Of a stretch of 64,000 bases of DNA, positions 1 through 7,158 are shown piece by piece (positions within the stretch are counted from its first letter, which is position 1; each line of letters begins with the position of its first letter). The stretch comes from Solirubrobacteraceae bacterium (lineage in GTDB: Bacteria; Actinomycetota; Thermoleophilia; Solirubrobacterales; Solirubrobacteraceae): the NCBI GenBank assembly GCA_017744415.1, contig JAGIBJ010000073.1:99996-163995 (forward strand), written 5' to 3'. The notes beneath the pieces are model-generated. The model worked only from the letters and a program-made list of their open reading frames with translations. It made no database searches and was not told the origin of the DNA. The position numbers and the translations under genes are program-made.

Positions 1-864
1 GCCGCGCCGGCGGCACCGACCGCCCTCGACGCTCCGCAGGCCTCGCCGGCCGATGCGAACGCCGCTACCGGCGCCGACACCGGCTCCAGCTCGCAGGGGC
101 AGCCGCAAGACTCCACCCAGCGGGCCCAGCCCACCGCCAGCGCTGCCGTCACGCAGCCCGATCAGACGACCGCGGCGCAGGCCGCGGCCGCGGCGCAGGC
201 TGCCGGTTCGGCGGCGCCGGCTTCCACCGGTGATGCCTCGCAGGCCAAGGCCGAGACGGCGCCGGTGGATGCCACCGCTGCCACATCAGCTCCGGCTGCT
301 CCGCAGGCTCCGACCCCGGCTCCGGCTGCGGCACCCGCCGCTCCGACTGCGGCCGCCGCACCGGCCGCGCCGACCGCTCCGGTCGTCACCTTCCAGGGCC
401 CGACGGTCCCGGCGGCGACGCACGGTGCTCGCACCGCTGCGGTCGAGGCGCTCGTGCACCTCGGCAAGCAGCGCGGCCAGGCCGCCGCACGGATCGCGCT
501 CGCTCCCGAGACCCTCGGCGGTATCCAGGTGACTCTCACCTTCGGCGCCGACGGCGTGAGCGCACGCCTCCTTGCCGAGCGGCCTGAGGCTGCGGCGGCG
601 CTGAGCCGTGCCGGCCAGGACCTCCGCGACAGCCTCCAGCGCCAGGGCATCGACCTGGCTCGCCTCGAGACCGCCTTCGCGGGCGACCAGAGCGGCGCGT
701 TCCAGCAGGGTCGCAACGCCAACTGGACCCCCGGCGGCAGCAGCCGCTCGCGTCCGGTCTCCCTGGCGGACTTCGAAGACGACGCCGTGATGAGCGTCAG
801 CGTCGCCGAAGCCCCTGCCCCGTCCACCCTCGCGCCCGGTCGCACCGTCGACCTGCGTGCCTGA
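1..864 (+). CDS. fliK: Flagellar hook-length control protein FliK, C-terminal part (5' truncated)
   Basis: The frame is open from the first base, so the gene begins upstream; 287 residues are visible. The first ~130 residues are low-complexity Ala/Pro/Thr, typical of the variable FliK linker. The last ~150 residues form the Flg_hook globular domain: a helix, then 'LAPETLGGIQVTLTF' matching the family's 'L.P..LG.v.v.l' core, followed by alternating strands. FliK is exported through the flagellar type III apparatus, measures hook length and switches FlhB specificity from hook to filament substrates. flgD follows after 22 nt, so it heads the visible flgD-flgE block. The C-terminal domain makes the call secure; true length is unknown. 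Confidence 0.85.
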   Translation, partial: AAPAAPTALDAPQASPADANAATGADTGSSSQGQPQDSTQRAQPTASAAVTQPDQTTAAQAAAAAQAAGSAAPASTGDASQAKAETAPVDATAATSAPAAPQAPTPAPAAAPAAPTAAAAPAAPTAPVVTFQGPTVPAATHGARTAAVEALVHLGKQRGQAAARIALAPETLGGIQVTLTFGADGVSARLLAERPEAAAALSRAGQDLRDSLQRQGIDLARLETAFAGDQSGAFQQGRNANWTPGGSSRSRPVSLADFEDDAVMSVSVAEAPAPSTLAPGRTVDLRA

Positions 865-886
865 GATCCCGAGCCGGAGAACCTCC

Positions 887-1324
887 ATGGCTTCCGTCAA
901 CACCTCCAACATGAACGGCGCGACCATCCCCGGGAGCAGCGTCAAGAAGGTCGGTACGACCACCGATTCGAGCAAGCAGAGCTCGATGGACAAGGACGCG
1001 TTCCTCAAGCTCCTGGCCGCTCAGGCCAAGATGCAGGATCCGATGAACCCGACCGACTCCACGGCGCAGATCGCACAGCTCGCGCAGTTCTCGTCGCTCG
1101 AGCAGATGCTCAACGTCGCGACCGAGATGGGCAAGCTGCGTACCTCGAACACGAACTCGGCGGCGATCCAGCTCGTCGGCCACGACGTCACGTTCAAGAG
1201 CCCCTCGACCGGCCTGCCGACCACCGGCACCGTGTCGCAGGTGACGATGGGCGAGAGCGGTCCGCTCCTCACGATCGGTAGCGAGTCGGGGATCGACCCG
1301 GCCTACATCACCCAGGTGCGATGA
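887..1324 (+). CDS. flgD: Flagellar hook capping/assembly protein FlgD
   Basis: 145 residues. Contains the FlgD N-terminal signature 'MDKDAFLKLLAAQAKMQDPMNPTD' region (about residues 35-60) followed by 'AQLAQFSSLEQMLN', which is diagnostic; the C-terminal Ig/Tudor part is reduced to ~50 residues, so this is a short FlgD. FlgD caps the growing hook and helps FlgE polymerise. The ATG at 887 was chosen because a purine-rich GGAGAA site lies just upstream; an in-frame GTG at 857 overlaps fliK and lacks this. The stop overlaps the next start (ATGA at 1321), implying translational coupling. Confidence 0.93.
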   Translation: MASVNTSNMNGATIPGSSVKKVGTTTDSSKQSSMDKDAFLKLLAAQAKMQDPMNPTDSTAQIAQLAQFSSLEQMLNVATEMGKLRTSNTNSAAIQLVGHDVTFKSPSTGLPTTGTVSQVTMGESGPLLTIGSESGIDPAYITQVR

Positions 1325-1770
1325 GCGTCCCCGTCAATCCAGCGCTGATCCCGCCGGGACCAGCCACCGGCACACCGCCGGTCTCACCAGCTGAGAAGGC
1401 CAGGCGCGCGGGGCAATCGACCACCGGGCCGGGCTTCGCGCAGGTGCTGCGCGAGACGAGCACCGCCACCAGGCCCGCGGCACCGACCGCCCCGGGTGTC
1501 GGCGGCACCACCTCCGCGCCCGTCAACTTCTCCGGGCACGCGCTGCAGCGTCTCGAGCGTCGCGGGATCTCCGTCGACGCGAACGTGCAGCAACGGCTCG
1601 GCGAGGGCGTCGATCGTGCGGCCTCCAAGGGGTCTCGCACGGCCGTCGTGCTCATCGATGACAACGCGTTCGTGGTCGGCGTTCCGGCCCGCACCGTCGT
1701 CACCGCGGTCGACCGCGGAAGCATGAAGGAACACGTGTTCACGAACATCGATTCCGCGGTGATCGCCTAG
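1321..1770 (+). CDS. Small flagellar operon protein (TIGR02530-type)
   Basis: 149 residues. The N-terminal ~60 residues are Pro/Ala-rich and look disordered. The C-terminal ~80 residues ('FSGHALQRLERRGI' ... 'LIDDNAFVVGVPARTVVTAVDR') match the family of short proteins usually found between flgD and flgE in Firmicutes and other Gram-positive flagellar operons. Its biochemical role is not established as far as I know; position suggests a hook-assembly function. ATGA overlap with flgD. The family assignment rests on motif memory and on location, both of which agree. Confidence 0.8.
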   Translation: MSVPVNPALIPPGPATGTPPVSPAEKARRAGQSTTGPGFAQVLRETSTATRPAAPTAPGVGGTTSAPVNFSGHALQRLERRGISVDANVQQRLGEGVDRAASKGSRTAVVLIDDNAFVVGVPARTVVTAVDRGSMKEHVFTNIDSAVIA

Positions 1771-1836
1771 CCATCAGGGCGATTTCAGGCGGGATTCAGG
1801 CCGAATCCCGCCCGTGTCCAGCGAACCGTCCAATGT

Positions 1837-1853
1837 GTCGAATTCGCCTGGAC
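1837..1853 (+). promoter_or_regulatory. Candidate operator palindrome upstream of flgE promoter
   Basis: GTCGAATTCGCCTGGAC ends exactly 6 nt before the -35-like TCAA. It matches 14 of 17 bases of the element before flagellin (27822-27838), and its right half (TGGAC) recurs at the same spacing before motA (11969-11984). Inferred to be an activator or repressor site. Confidence 0.5.
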
Positions 1854-1859
1854 GCTGGG

Positions 1860-1887
1860 TCAACTCCTTAGACCACTCGGCCGATCA
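1860..1887 (+). promoter_or_regulatory. Sigma-28 (FliA/WhiG-like) promoter of flgE
   Basis: TCAA (1860-1863), 16 nt, then GCCGATCA (1880-1887); compare the known FliA consensus TAAA-N15-GCCGATAA. It lies in the only real gap of the block (1771-1993), leaving a leader of ~100 nt before flgE. The same architecture recurs before fliC. Confidence 0.65.
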
Positions 1888-1993
1888 ATTGAGGGACGGG
1901 GCAAGAGCCACGAAGCGCTCTCCGCCTCACCCAAACGTCAACCTAGGCCGGACCCCTCTGGGGAGGCCGCACATACAAGGACACGATGTCCCG

Positions 1994-2896
1994 ATGATGC
2001 GTTCCATGTTCACCGCTTCCAGCGGTCTCAAGGCACACCAGATCCTCCTCGACGTCACGGCGAACAACCTCGCCAACGTCAACACCATCGGCTACAAGGG
2101 CAGCCGCGCAGCCTTCCAGGATTCGCTCACGCAGATCCAGGGCGTGGGCGCCGCGTCGAGCCCCGGCTTCGGTGGTTCGAACTCCAAGCAGGTCGGCCTC
2201 GGCGTGACCGTCGGCTCGATCGCCAACCAGATGGGCGCCGGCTCCTTCCAGGTCACCGGCTCCACGCTCGACGTCGCCATCCAGGGCGACGGCTGGATCC
2301 GCGTCGGCAACGGCACGCCTACCTCGGGCAACCCGACCGCCGGTGCTCCGGCGGGCGCCTCGATCAACTACACGCGCTCGGGCAACTTCACCACGAACGA
2401 CAAGGGCTACCTGATCACGACCGACGGCTTCTACGTCATGGGCAAGGTCGCCACCGACACCGCCGGCACCGGCGGCGTGGCCGACTGCTACATCGAGATC
2501 CCGCAGGGCGCGACCGATGTTGCCATCGCTCCGGACGGCGCGGTCAGCTTCATCCCGCCGGCGGGCTACACCCAGCCGGCCGCCCTCCCGGCCATCGGCG
2601 CCGACGGCCGCGCGATCGCCGGTTACCTCTCGGTCTCCACGTTCTCCAACACGCCGGGCCTGCAGCGCATCACCAACAACCGCTGGTCGGCCACTGCCCA
2701 GTCCGGCACCGAGCAGGCTGGTACTCCCGGCGGCCAGTACGGCCAGGCGATCGCCGGCGTGCTCGAGATGAGCAACGTCGACATGGCCTCGGAGTTCACG
2801 ACGATGATCTCGGCGCAGCGCGGCTTCCAGGCCAACTCGCGCGTGATCTCGACGACCGACCAGATGCTCCAGGACCTCGTGAGCCTGGTCCGCTAG
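1994..2896 (+). CDS. flgE: Flagellar hook protein FlgE (short form)
   Basis: 300 residues. The N-terminus carries the basal-body rod/hook signature 'DVTANNLANVNTIGYKGSRAAF'; the C-terminus carries 'VDMASEFTTMISAQRGFQANSRVISTTDQML', the Flg_bbr_C axial helix. The middle has a FlgE/F/G-type beta domain and is shorter than in ~400-residue hook proteins, so FlgG is an alternative, but the neighbours (FliK, FlgD) favour the hook subunit. Exported by the flagellar type III system and assembled outside the cell. Start: two adjacent ATGs (1994, 1997) with AAGGA at 1977-1981. The frame stays open upstream to 1814, but that stretch holds the promoter and is not translated in my reading. Confidence 0.9.
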   Translation: MMRSMFTASSGLKAHQILLDVTANNLANVNTIGYKGSRAAFQDSLTQIQGVGAASSPGFGGSNSKQVGLGVTVGSIANQMGAGSFQVTGSTLDVAIQGDGWIRVGNGTPTSGNPTAGAPAGASINYTRSGNFTTNDKGYLITTDGFYVMGKVATDTAGTGGVADCYIEIPQGATDVAIAPDGAVSFIPPAGYTQPAALPAIGADGRAIAGYLSVSTFSNTPGLQRITNNRWSATAQSGTEQAGTPGGQYGQAIAGVLEMSNVDMASEFTTMISAQRGFQANSRVISTTDQMLQDLVSLVR

Positions 2897-2913
2897 TCAA
2901 CGACTTGATCTGC

Positions 2914-2950
2914 GCCTGGCTGGCCTGCGACCCCCGCAGGCCGGCCAGGC
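2914..2950 (+). terminator. Hairpin between flgE and flbD
   Basis: A 16-bp stem (2914-2929 with 2935-2950, one G-U pair) with a 5-nt loop, followed by a C/T-rich tract. It begins 17 nt after the flgE stop and probably attenuates or ends the flgE transcript; flbD would then depend on read-through. Confidence 0.7.
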
Positions 2951-2979
2951 GTCTCCTTCTTCTCCGCACGGACGCGAAC

Positions 2980-3216
2980 ATGATCACCCTCCACCGACTC
3001 GGCCGCGAGAGCAGCGAGGTCGTGCTCAACGCCGACCTGATCTGCACCGTCGAGGCGCATCCCGACACCGTGCTCACGCTCGTCACGGGCGCGCGCATCG
3101 TCGTCGAGGAATCACCGACCGAGGTGATCGCCGCGGTGCTCGAGTGGCGTGCCGAGATCGGCCGCTCCACGTTCATCGCGCCGACGAACGGCTCGCCGAC
3201 CCCGCTGAAGCTGTAG
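2980..3216 (+). CDS. flbD: FlbD family flagellar protein
   Basis: 78 residues: 'MITLHRLG' then 'LNADLICTVEAHPDTVLTLVTG' and a C-terminal 'ESPTEVIAAVLEWRAEIG', matching the compact FlbD family found next to flgE and motA in Gram-positive flagellar operons. Family function is not biochemically defined; it is distinct from the Caulobacter NtrC-type FlbD. The ATG at 2980 begins the conserved region; 25 extra in-frame codons upstream lie inside the terminator hairpin and were excluded. Confidence 0.85.
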   Translation: MITLHRLGRESSEVVLNADLICTVEAHPDTVLTLVTGARIVVEESPTEVIAAVLEWRAEIGRSTFIAPTNGSPTPLKL

Positions 3217-3290
3217 TGCCCCGTCGCACGATCTAGCCGAGCCGGCCGGTGCGGAAGCGCCGGCTGTGGCGGCAACCGGGGTCAGCCTCC

Positions 3291-3353
3291 TTGTGGCGGT
3301 CAGGCATGCGTCTTCCCAAGGGACGGGGAAGGGCGCATGCCAGACCGCCACAA
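3291..3353. repeat. 63-bp imperfect inverted repeat overlapping the TetR start region
   Basis: The left arm begins TTGTGGCGGTCAGGCATGCG (3291-3310). The right arm (ending 3353) reads the same on the other strand with A-to-T and T-to-C changes and one extra C; both arms continue into TTCCC. The arms are ~27 bp around a ~7-nt centre. It may be the autoregulatory operator of the adjacent TetR gene or a dispersed palindromic element. Confidence 0.7.
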
Positions 3354-4038
3354 TGCGTTCATGGCATCTGCCGGGCGCACCTACGGAGGCAAGAGCTCCG
3401 ACGACCGCCGCGCCGAGCGACGTGAGCGGCTGCTGGCCGCCGGCCTCGAGCTCCTCGGTGACGAGGGGCTCGCCGCGTTCACGGTGCGTGGCGTCTGCGC
3501 GCGCGCAGGCCTCACGCCGCGCTACTTCTACGAGGAGTTCGGCACCGCCGACGAGCTCGCCCGCCAGCTCTTCGACCGCGAGTTCGACCTGGCCCTGCAG
3601 CGCGTGGGGATCGCCGTCGCCGGAGCGGGGGAGGACACGCTCGTGCGGGTCGACGCCGCCGTCGGCGCCGTGCTCGACGTGATGACCGAGGTACCGGCGC
3701 GCGCCGCCGTGCTGCTCACCGAGGCCAGCGGTGCCGGCGTGCTCGCAGCGCGGCGCGCGGAGCGCATGGAGGACGTGATCGGAGTCGTCGCCGGCTTCGG
3801 TCGGGCGACCTACGCCAGCGGCGACCCGCGCACCGACGCGGCCGCCGTCGATGAGGGCGATCGTGCGCTCCGCGTCGCCGCCACGTTCGTCGCCGGCGGC
3901 CTTGCGCAGACCATCGACGCCTGGCTCCGCGGCCGGGCGCCCGGCTCGCGCGACGCCCTCCAGCGCGACCTCGCCGCGGAGATCGTCGCCGTCGGCGACG
4001 CCGCCTTCGCGCGCCTGCGCGCCTGGCCCGAGGGGTAG
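3337..4038 (+). CDS. TetR family transcriptional regulator
   Basis: 233 residues. The N-terminal helix-turn-helix is clear: 'RRAERRERLLAAGLELLGDEGLAAFTVRGVCARAGLTPRYFYEEFG' at about residues 22-66, including the family's 'YFY..F' recognition-helix end. The rest is a helical ligand-binding domain without recognisable specificity. The start at 3337 has a strong GGGGAAGG site, but ATG 3361 would place the whole 63-bp inverted repeat upstream as an operator; either is possible. It converges with the membrane-protein operon ending at 4050 (11 nt apart). Targets unknown. Confidence 0.9.
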   Translation: MPDRHNAFMASAGRTYGGKSSDDRRAERRERLLAAGLELLGDEGLAAFTVRGVCARAGLTPRYFYEEFGTADELARQLFDREFDLALQRVGIAVAGAGEDTLVRVDAAVGAVLDVMTEVPARAAVLLTEASGAGVLAARRAERMEDVIGVVAGFGRATYASGDPRTDAAAVDEGDRALRVAATFVAGGLAQTIDAWLRGRAPGSRDALQRDLAAEIVAVGDAAFARLRAWPEG

Positions 4039-4049
4039 TCGGCTCGAAC

Positions 4050-4439
4050 TCAGCTGTCGAGGCAGTTCATCTCGGCCGGCGCTTCGTACGAGATCACCGT
4101 GGTGGCCGCCATCGGTACCACGGCCAACACGACGAAAATCAGCGGTGCGACTTGCCAGCTGCGCCCTCGAAGGCCCCGGCCTCGAGTGGCGACCATCGCG
4201 AAGCCCAGTCCGAAGCTCACCATGAGTCCTAGTCCAGCGCCAGCGCCAACGAACGCGAGCGCCTCGAGCGCGCCCGGCGGGTCTTCGGCGCAACTCGGGT
4301 CCACGGCGGTCGCGCCCCCGAGGAGGAGGATCACGCTTCCGACGCAGACGCCGGCGGCGAGGGCCGCGGCGCCGAGTCCCGCAAGGACTCGCTTGCAGGG
4401 CGTGGCTCGGCGGCGGTGTGACAGAGGTGTCTCCGTCAT
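4050..4439 (-). CDS. Small three-TM membrane protein, DPxC family, fourth of four tandem paralogues
   Basis: 129 residues; no known family recognised. Layout: a basic N-terminus, a hydrophobic segment (~residues 18-42), the motif 'DPSC' just outside it, a second hydrophobic segment (~60-85), a basic loop 'TRGRGLRGR', a third segment (~93-112), then a short tail with the last cysteine ('MNCLDS'). Positive-inside rules put both cysteines outside, where they could form a disulfide. The start ATG at 4439 overlaps the stop of the preceding gene (ATGA). It is the most divergent of the four. Function unknown. Confidence 0.75.
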   Translation of the reverse strand: MTETPLSHRRRATPCKRVLAGLGAAALAAGVCVGSVILLLGGATAVDPSCAEDPPGALEALAFVGAGAGLGLMVSFGLGFAMVATRGRGLRGRSWQVAPLIFVVLAVVPMAATTVISYEAPAEMNCLDS

Positions 4440-4921
4440 CCGGCGATCGCGAGGCCGGGGGTCGGGGCGTGGTCCGGCGAGGAGACGCTCATGTCGAAGC
4501 GCGGGCACTCGCCCGGCTCGGCGGGTCGGGCGGGCTGAGAGGCGAAGCCTGCGAAGAGCGCGAATGCCGCAGCAACGGCGGGGCCGAGCAACCAGAGGTG
4601 CTTGCGGGGGCTGCGGTTGCGGACTGCGGTGTAGAGCATCCCCGCGACCGCCGACCACGCCGCGCCCCAGATCGGCGCCGTCGCAATCATCAAGAGGACG
4701 AGCCCGAGTGTGCGTCCCTCGCCGCAAGCTGGGTCGAGCCCTCCGGCTGCGAGGAAACTCCACACGAAGGTGACGTAGAGCGAGGCGACGCCGACGATCG
4801 CCGCGAGCGCCATGAGCCCGATTCGTTCGAGCGCGTTGAGGCCTGAGTGCGTTGGACGTGGCGCGGCAGCGGAACCCCGTTCTTCGGCCCCGGATGCCGC
4901 GACGGCAGGACGCTTACTCAT
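4436..4921 (-). CDS. Small three-TM membrane protein, DPxC family, third of four tandem paralogues
   Basis: 161 residues. After a ~28-residue polar N-terminus comes 'LNALERIGLMALAAIVG', very like 'LNPWERLLLGIAALVG' in the first paralogue, then 'DPAC', a second hydrophobic segment ending 'WSAVAGMLYTAVRNRSPRK', a third segment and an outer 'PGEC' tail extended by ~20 polar residues. The start ATG (4921) overlaps the stop codon of the upstream paralogue (ATGAGTAA). No functional family recognised. Confidence 0.8.
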   Translation of the reverse strand: MSKRPAVAASGAEERGSAAAPRPTHSGLNALERIGLMALAAIVGVASLYVTFVWSFLAAGGLDPACGEGRTLGLVLLMIATAPIWGAAWSAVAGMLYTAVRNRSPRKHLWLLGPAVAAAFALFAGFASQPARPAEPGECPRFDMSVSSPDHAPTPGLAIAG

Positions 4922-5351
4922 AGATCCCGCAGAACGTCTGGGTAAACGGCGTCACCGGGATCTCCGGTGCGCTCACGATCGCGATTGCATAGATGGCCAG
5001 GCTGACCACGGCGAACGCGGTGGGGAGGACCAGCGCGCCGCGCGCGGAGAGCCCCGGCTTGCCGGCCGCACTGCGGAGCAGCGACACGACCCCGGACCAG
5101 ATCCCACCGACGATCGCGGCGAACACCGCCGGCCATGCGGAGAACACGCGCTGGGACCCGCGCAGTGTGCCGAGACAGTCCGGGTCGGTCGTCCACGACA
5201 CGAGCGCGACCATGACCAACGTGAACGGAATCGCGACCACGATCCCAAGGACTGCGACGCATGCGATCGAGCCGGGATCCGCCGCCGGCATCGGGCCGCG
5301 CGGCGGCGCCGGGCGGCGCGCGCGATCGGTGTTCGGCTCACGGTCGCCCAT
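4914..5351 (-). CDS. Small three-TM membrane protein, DPxC family, second of four tandem paralogues
   Basis: 145 residues. The N-terminal ~28 residues are Pro/Arg-rich and cytoplasmic by charge. TM1 ends in 'SWTTDPDC'; TM2 ends 'IWSGVVSLLRSAAGKPG', aligning with the W(S/T)GV.S(L/M)L segment of its neighbours; TM3 is followed by 'FTQTFCGIYE'. The cysteine pair is thus conserved. ATGA overlap with the first gene. Unknown function; part of a probable single transcript of four genes. Confidence 0.8.
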   Translation of the reverse strand: MGDREPNTDRARRPAPPRGPMPAADPGSIACVAVLGIVVAIPFTLVMVALVSWTTDPDCLGTLRGSQRVFSAWPAVFAAIVGGIWSGVVSLLRSAAGKPGLSARGALVLPTAFAVVSLAIYAIAIVSAPEIPVTPFTQTFCGIYE

Positions 5352-5794
5352 CAGCCGTTGGGAGCGGGGAGCCCGCACTCGTTCGGCGTCGCCGCGACGC
5401 TGTAGTCGGTGAGGGCGAGCGCTGCCGATGCCACGATGAGTCCAAGGGCGCCGGCCACGATCGCGGCGTCGATCCATAGCCCTCGCCGGACGCCACGCTG
5501 ACGGATCGCGGCGAGCAGCATCGAGATGACGCCGGTCCATCCCGCGGCTGCGACGGCCGCACCCACGCTGAGCGTCGGGATCGCCACGAGGTCGACGCTT
5601 TCCGAGCATCGCGGATCGATTCCCATTGCCACGACGAAGCACACGATGGCGGTGAAGATGAGCGCGCTGACTCCACCGACGAGCGCGGCGATGCCGAGGA
5701 GCAGGCGTTCCCACGGGTTGAGCGTCGACGCCACCGGCACCTTCGGTCGCGCGGGCGGCGGCTCGTAGGGCCGCAGGGGAGGCGGAGACCACAC
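5351..5794 (-). CDS. Small three-TM membrane protein, DPxC family, first of four tandem paralogues
   Basis: 147 residues, GTG start. The N-terminus is proline-rich, followed by 'LNPWERLLLGIAALVGG' opening TM1, 'MGIDPRC' after it, TM2 ending 'WTGVISMLLAAIRQRGVRRG', TM3, and 'ATPNECGLPAPNG' at the end. A TACCGT box (revcomp 5802-5807) lies 7 nt before the GTG, which suggests a leaderless operon promoter. The paralogues share topology and cysteine positions more than sequence, indicating old duplication. No annotated family recognised. Confidence 0.8.
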   Translation of the reverse strand: MWSPPPLRPYEPPPARPKVPVASTLNPWERLLLGIAALVGGVSALIFTAIVCFVVAMGIDPRCSESVDLVAIPTLSVGAAVAAAGWTGVISMLLAAIRQRGVRRGLWIDAAIVAGALGLIVASAALALTDYSVAATPNECGLPAPNG

Positions 5795-5895
5795 GTTCGG
5801 AACGGTACGGATCGGCGGTCGGTGCGGAGCCGGATGACTGAGCCCGCTGGCTTCGTCGCACGGGCAAATCTGAACACAGTGCGTTCCAGATGCGC

Positions 5896-5901
5896 TACCG
5901 T
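5896..5901 (+). promoter_or_regulatory. -10 box (TACCGT) of the MpaB-type gene
   Basis: TACCGT lies 6 nt before the ATG at 5908, so transcription should begin at or beside the A of the start codon (leaderless). No convincing -35 was seen. Confidence 0.5.
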
Positions 5902-5907
5902 GCTCGC

Positions 5908-6915
5908 ATGGCCGCCGCGACGACGCGAACCCCTAGTGCGCTCCCTGCCGTCGACGACGGCTACTTCCCCGCCTCCACCTCGATGCTGCGCCGCGTGCAG
6001 GGCGAGCGGCGCGTCGGGCTGATGTACGGGCAGCGGGCGCTGACGATCGGCGCGATCAAGCCGCTGAACTACGTCGGGACCACCGAGCACAGCGGCCACA
6101 AGGGCGACCCGTTCCAGCGGCTCACGCGCACGGCGAAGTCGTTCGAGACGATCTTCTTCGGGAGCAAGGCCGACGCCGATCGGATCCTCTCCCGCGTGCG
6201 GAAGATGCATGCGCGGGTGAACGGCGAGCTGCCGCAGTCCGAGGGCATCTACCCGGCGGGCACGCCGTACGACGCGTTCGACGGGGCGATGATGCTGTGG
6301 ACCGTCGCGGCGATGATGGACTCCGCCGAGGTGATGCACGACCTCCTCGTCCGGCAGCTCACTGGTGAGGAGCGCGAGGCGCTCTGGCAGGACTACCGCC
6401 GCTTCGCGCTGCTGTTCGGCACGCCGGAGGAGGTGCTGCCGGCCGACTACCCCGCCTTCCGCGCCTACTACGAGGCCGAGCTCGTCGCGGCGAACAACCA
6501 CCTCACCGAGCAGGCGCACTACGTCGGCTGGTTCGCGTCGTTCGCGATCCCCAGCCCGACGCTCAAGGGCCCGCTGCTCGAGGCGCACAACCTCGTCATC
6601 CGCGGCAGCCTGCCGGAGTCGGTGCGCGCGCTCTACGGGCTCGAGTGGAGTCGCCGAGACCAGCTGCGGTTCGACCTCATCTGCCGCACGCAGCGCGTCA
6701 CCAGGCGCGTGACGCCCGAGCCGATCGCGCGCGGCTGGAACACGAAGATCTTCAACGGCATCGCCGGCGAGGAGCGCAAACGGCTGAGGGCCGGGCGCGA
6801 GACGCCGCACATCCGCCCCGACGGGTCCCCTGGGACGGGATACCCGCTCATGCGGCCGGAGGACCAGGCTCGCCAGCCCGGTTCCGGGAAGCAAGCCAGC
6901 CAGCCTGCTTCGTGA
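5908..6915 (+). CDS. MpaB-type oxygenase (DUF2236 family)
   Basis: 335 residues. Characteristic features: 'YGQRALTIGAIKPLNYVGTTEHSGHKGDPFQRLTRT' near the N-terminus, 'SRVRKMHARVNG' and 'YDAFDGAMMLWTVAAMMDSA' in the middle, matching the heme b oxygenase family of the bacterial latex-clearing protein and fungal MpaB. 'KMHARVNG' supplies the conserved histidine. The natural substrate cannot be read from sequence; such proteins are numerous in actinobacteria. The start ATG at 5908 was chosen because a TACCGT -10 box lies 6 nt upstream; the ATG at 5890 would precede that box. Unrelated to the flagellar genes on either side. Confidence 0.85.
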   Translation: MAAATTRTPSALPAVDDGYFPASTSMLRRVQGERRVGLMYGQRALTIGAIKPLNYVGTTEHSGHKGDPFQRLTRTAKSFETIFFGSKADADRILSRVRKMHARVNGELPQSEGIYPAGTPYDAFDGAMMLWTVAAMMDSAEVMHDLLVRQLTGEEREALWQDYRRFALLFGTPEEVLPADYPAFRAYYEAELVAANNHLTEQAHYVGWFASFAIPSPTLKGPLLEAHNLVIRGSLPESVRALYGLEWSRRDQLRFDLICRTQRVTRRVTPEPIARGWNTKIFNGIAGEERKRLRAGRETPHIRPDGSPGTGYPLMRPEDQARQPGSGKQASQPAS

Positions 6916-6943
6916 TGGGGGCGATCCCCATCAAGTGACAGTG

Positions 6944-7031
6944 GGGCCGCCGACGCGCAGTGCGGCGGCCCTGCTGCACGGCACGCACCAGTTCACCCCG
7001 GACACACCGGCTGGGCCGCGGTACGCGGCCC
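6944..7031 (+). terminator. Two GC-rich hairpins after the MpaB-type gene
   Basis: Stem 1 is 6944-6952 with 6963-6971 (9 bp, 10-nt loop). Stem 2 is 7013-7020 with 7024-7031 (8 bp, 3-nt loop). No T-tract follows. They may end the upstream transcript or form a structured leader of the homocysteine methyltransferase; I could not match a known riboswitch. The rest of 6916-7158 shows nothing recognisable. Confidence 0.45.
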
Positions 7032-7158
7032 GGATTGGCTCCGCAGGCCGGGCCACACCGAGATTCGGGCAGTACGCGAGCCGGGTGACGCGCTCCTCGC
7101 TTTGCGGCGCGTCGTCGGTTAGAACCGATCTGGACGTCGCCGGACCACGGGGAGAACG

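Noticed and set aside
1814..1993. 60-residue N-terminal extension of FlgE
   Set aside because: The region contains the promoter, the conserved hook N-terminus begins at 1994/1997, and AAGGA lies just before it.
6916..7158. SAM-type or SAH riboswitch before the homocysteine methyltransferase
   Set aside because: Two GC hairpins are present, but I could not match the conserved cores of SAM-I/IV or SAH riboswitches.
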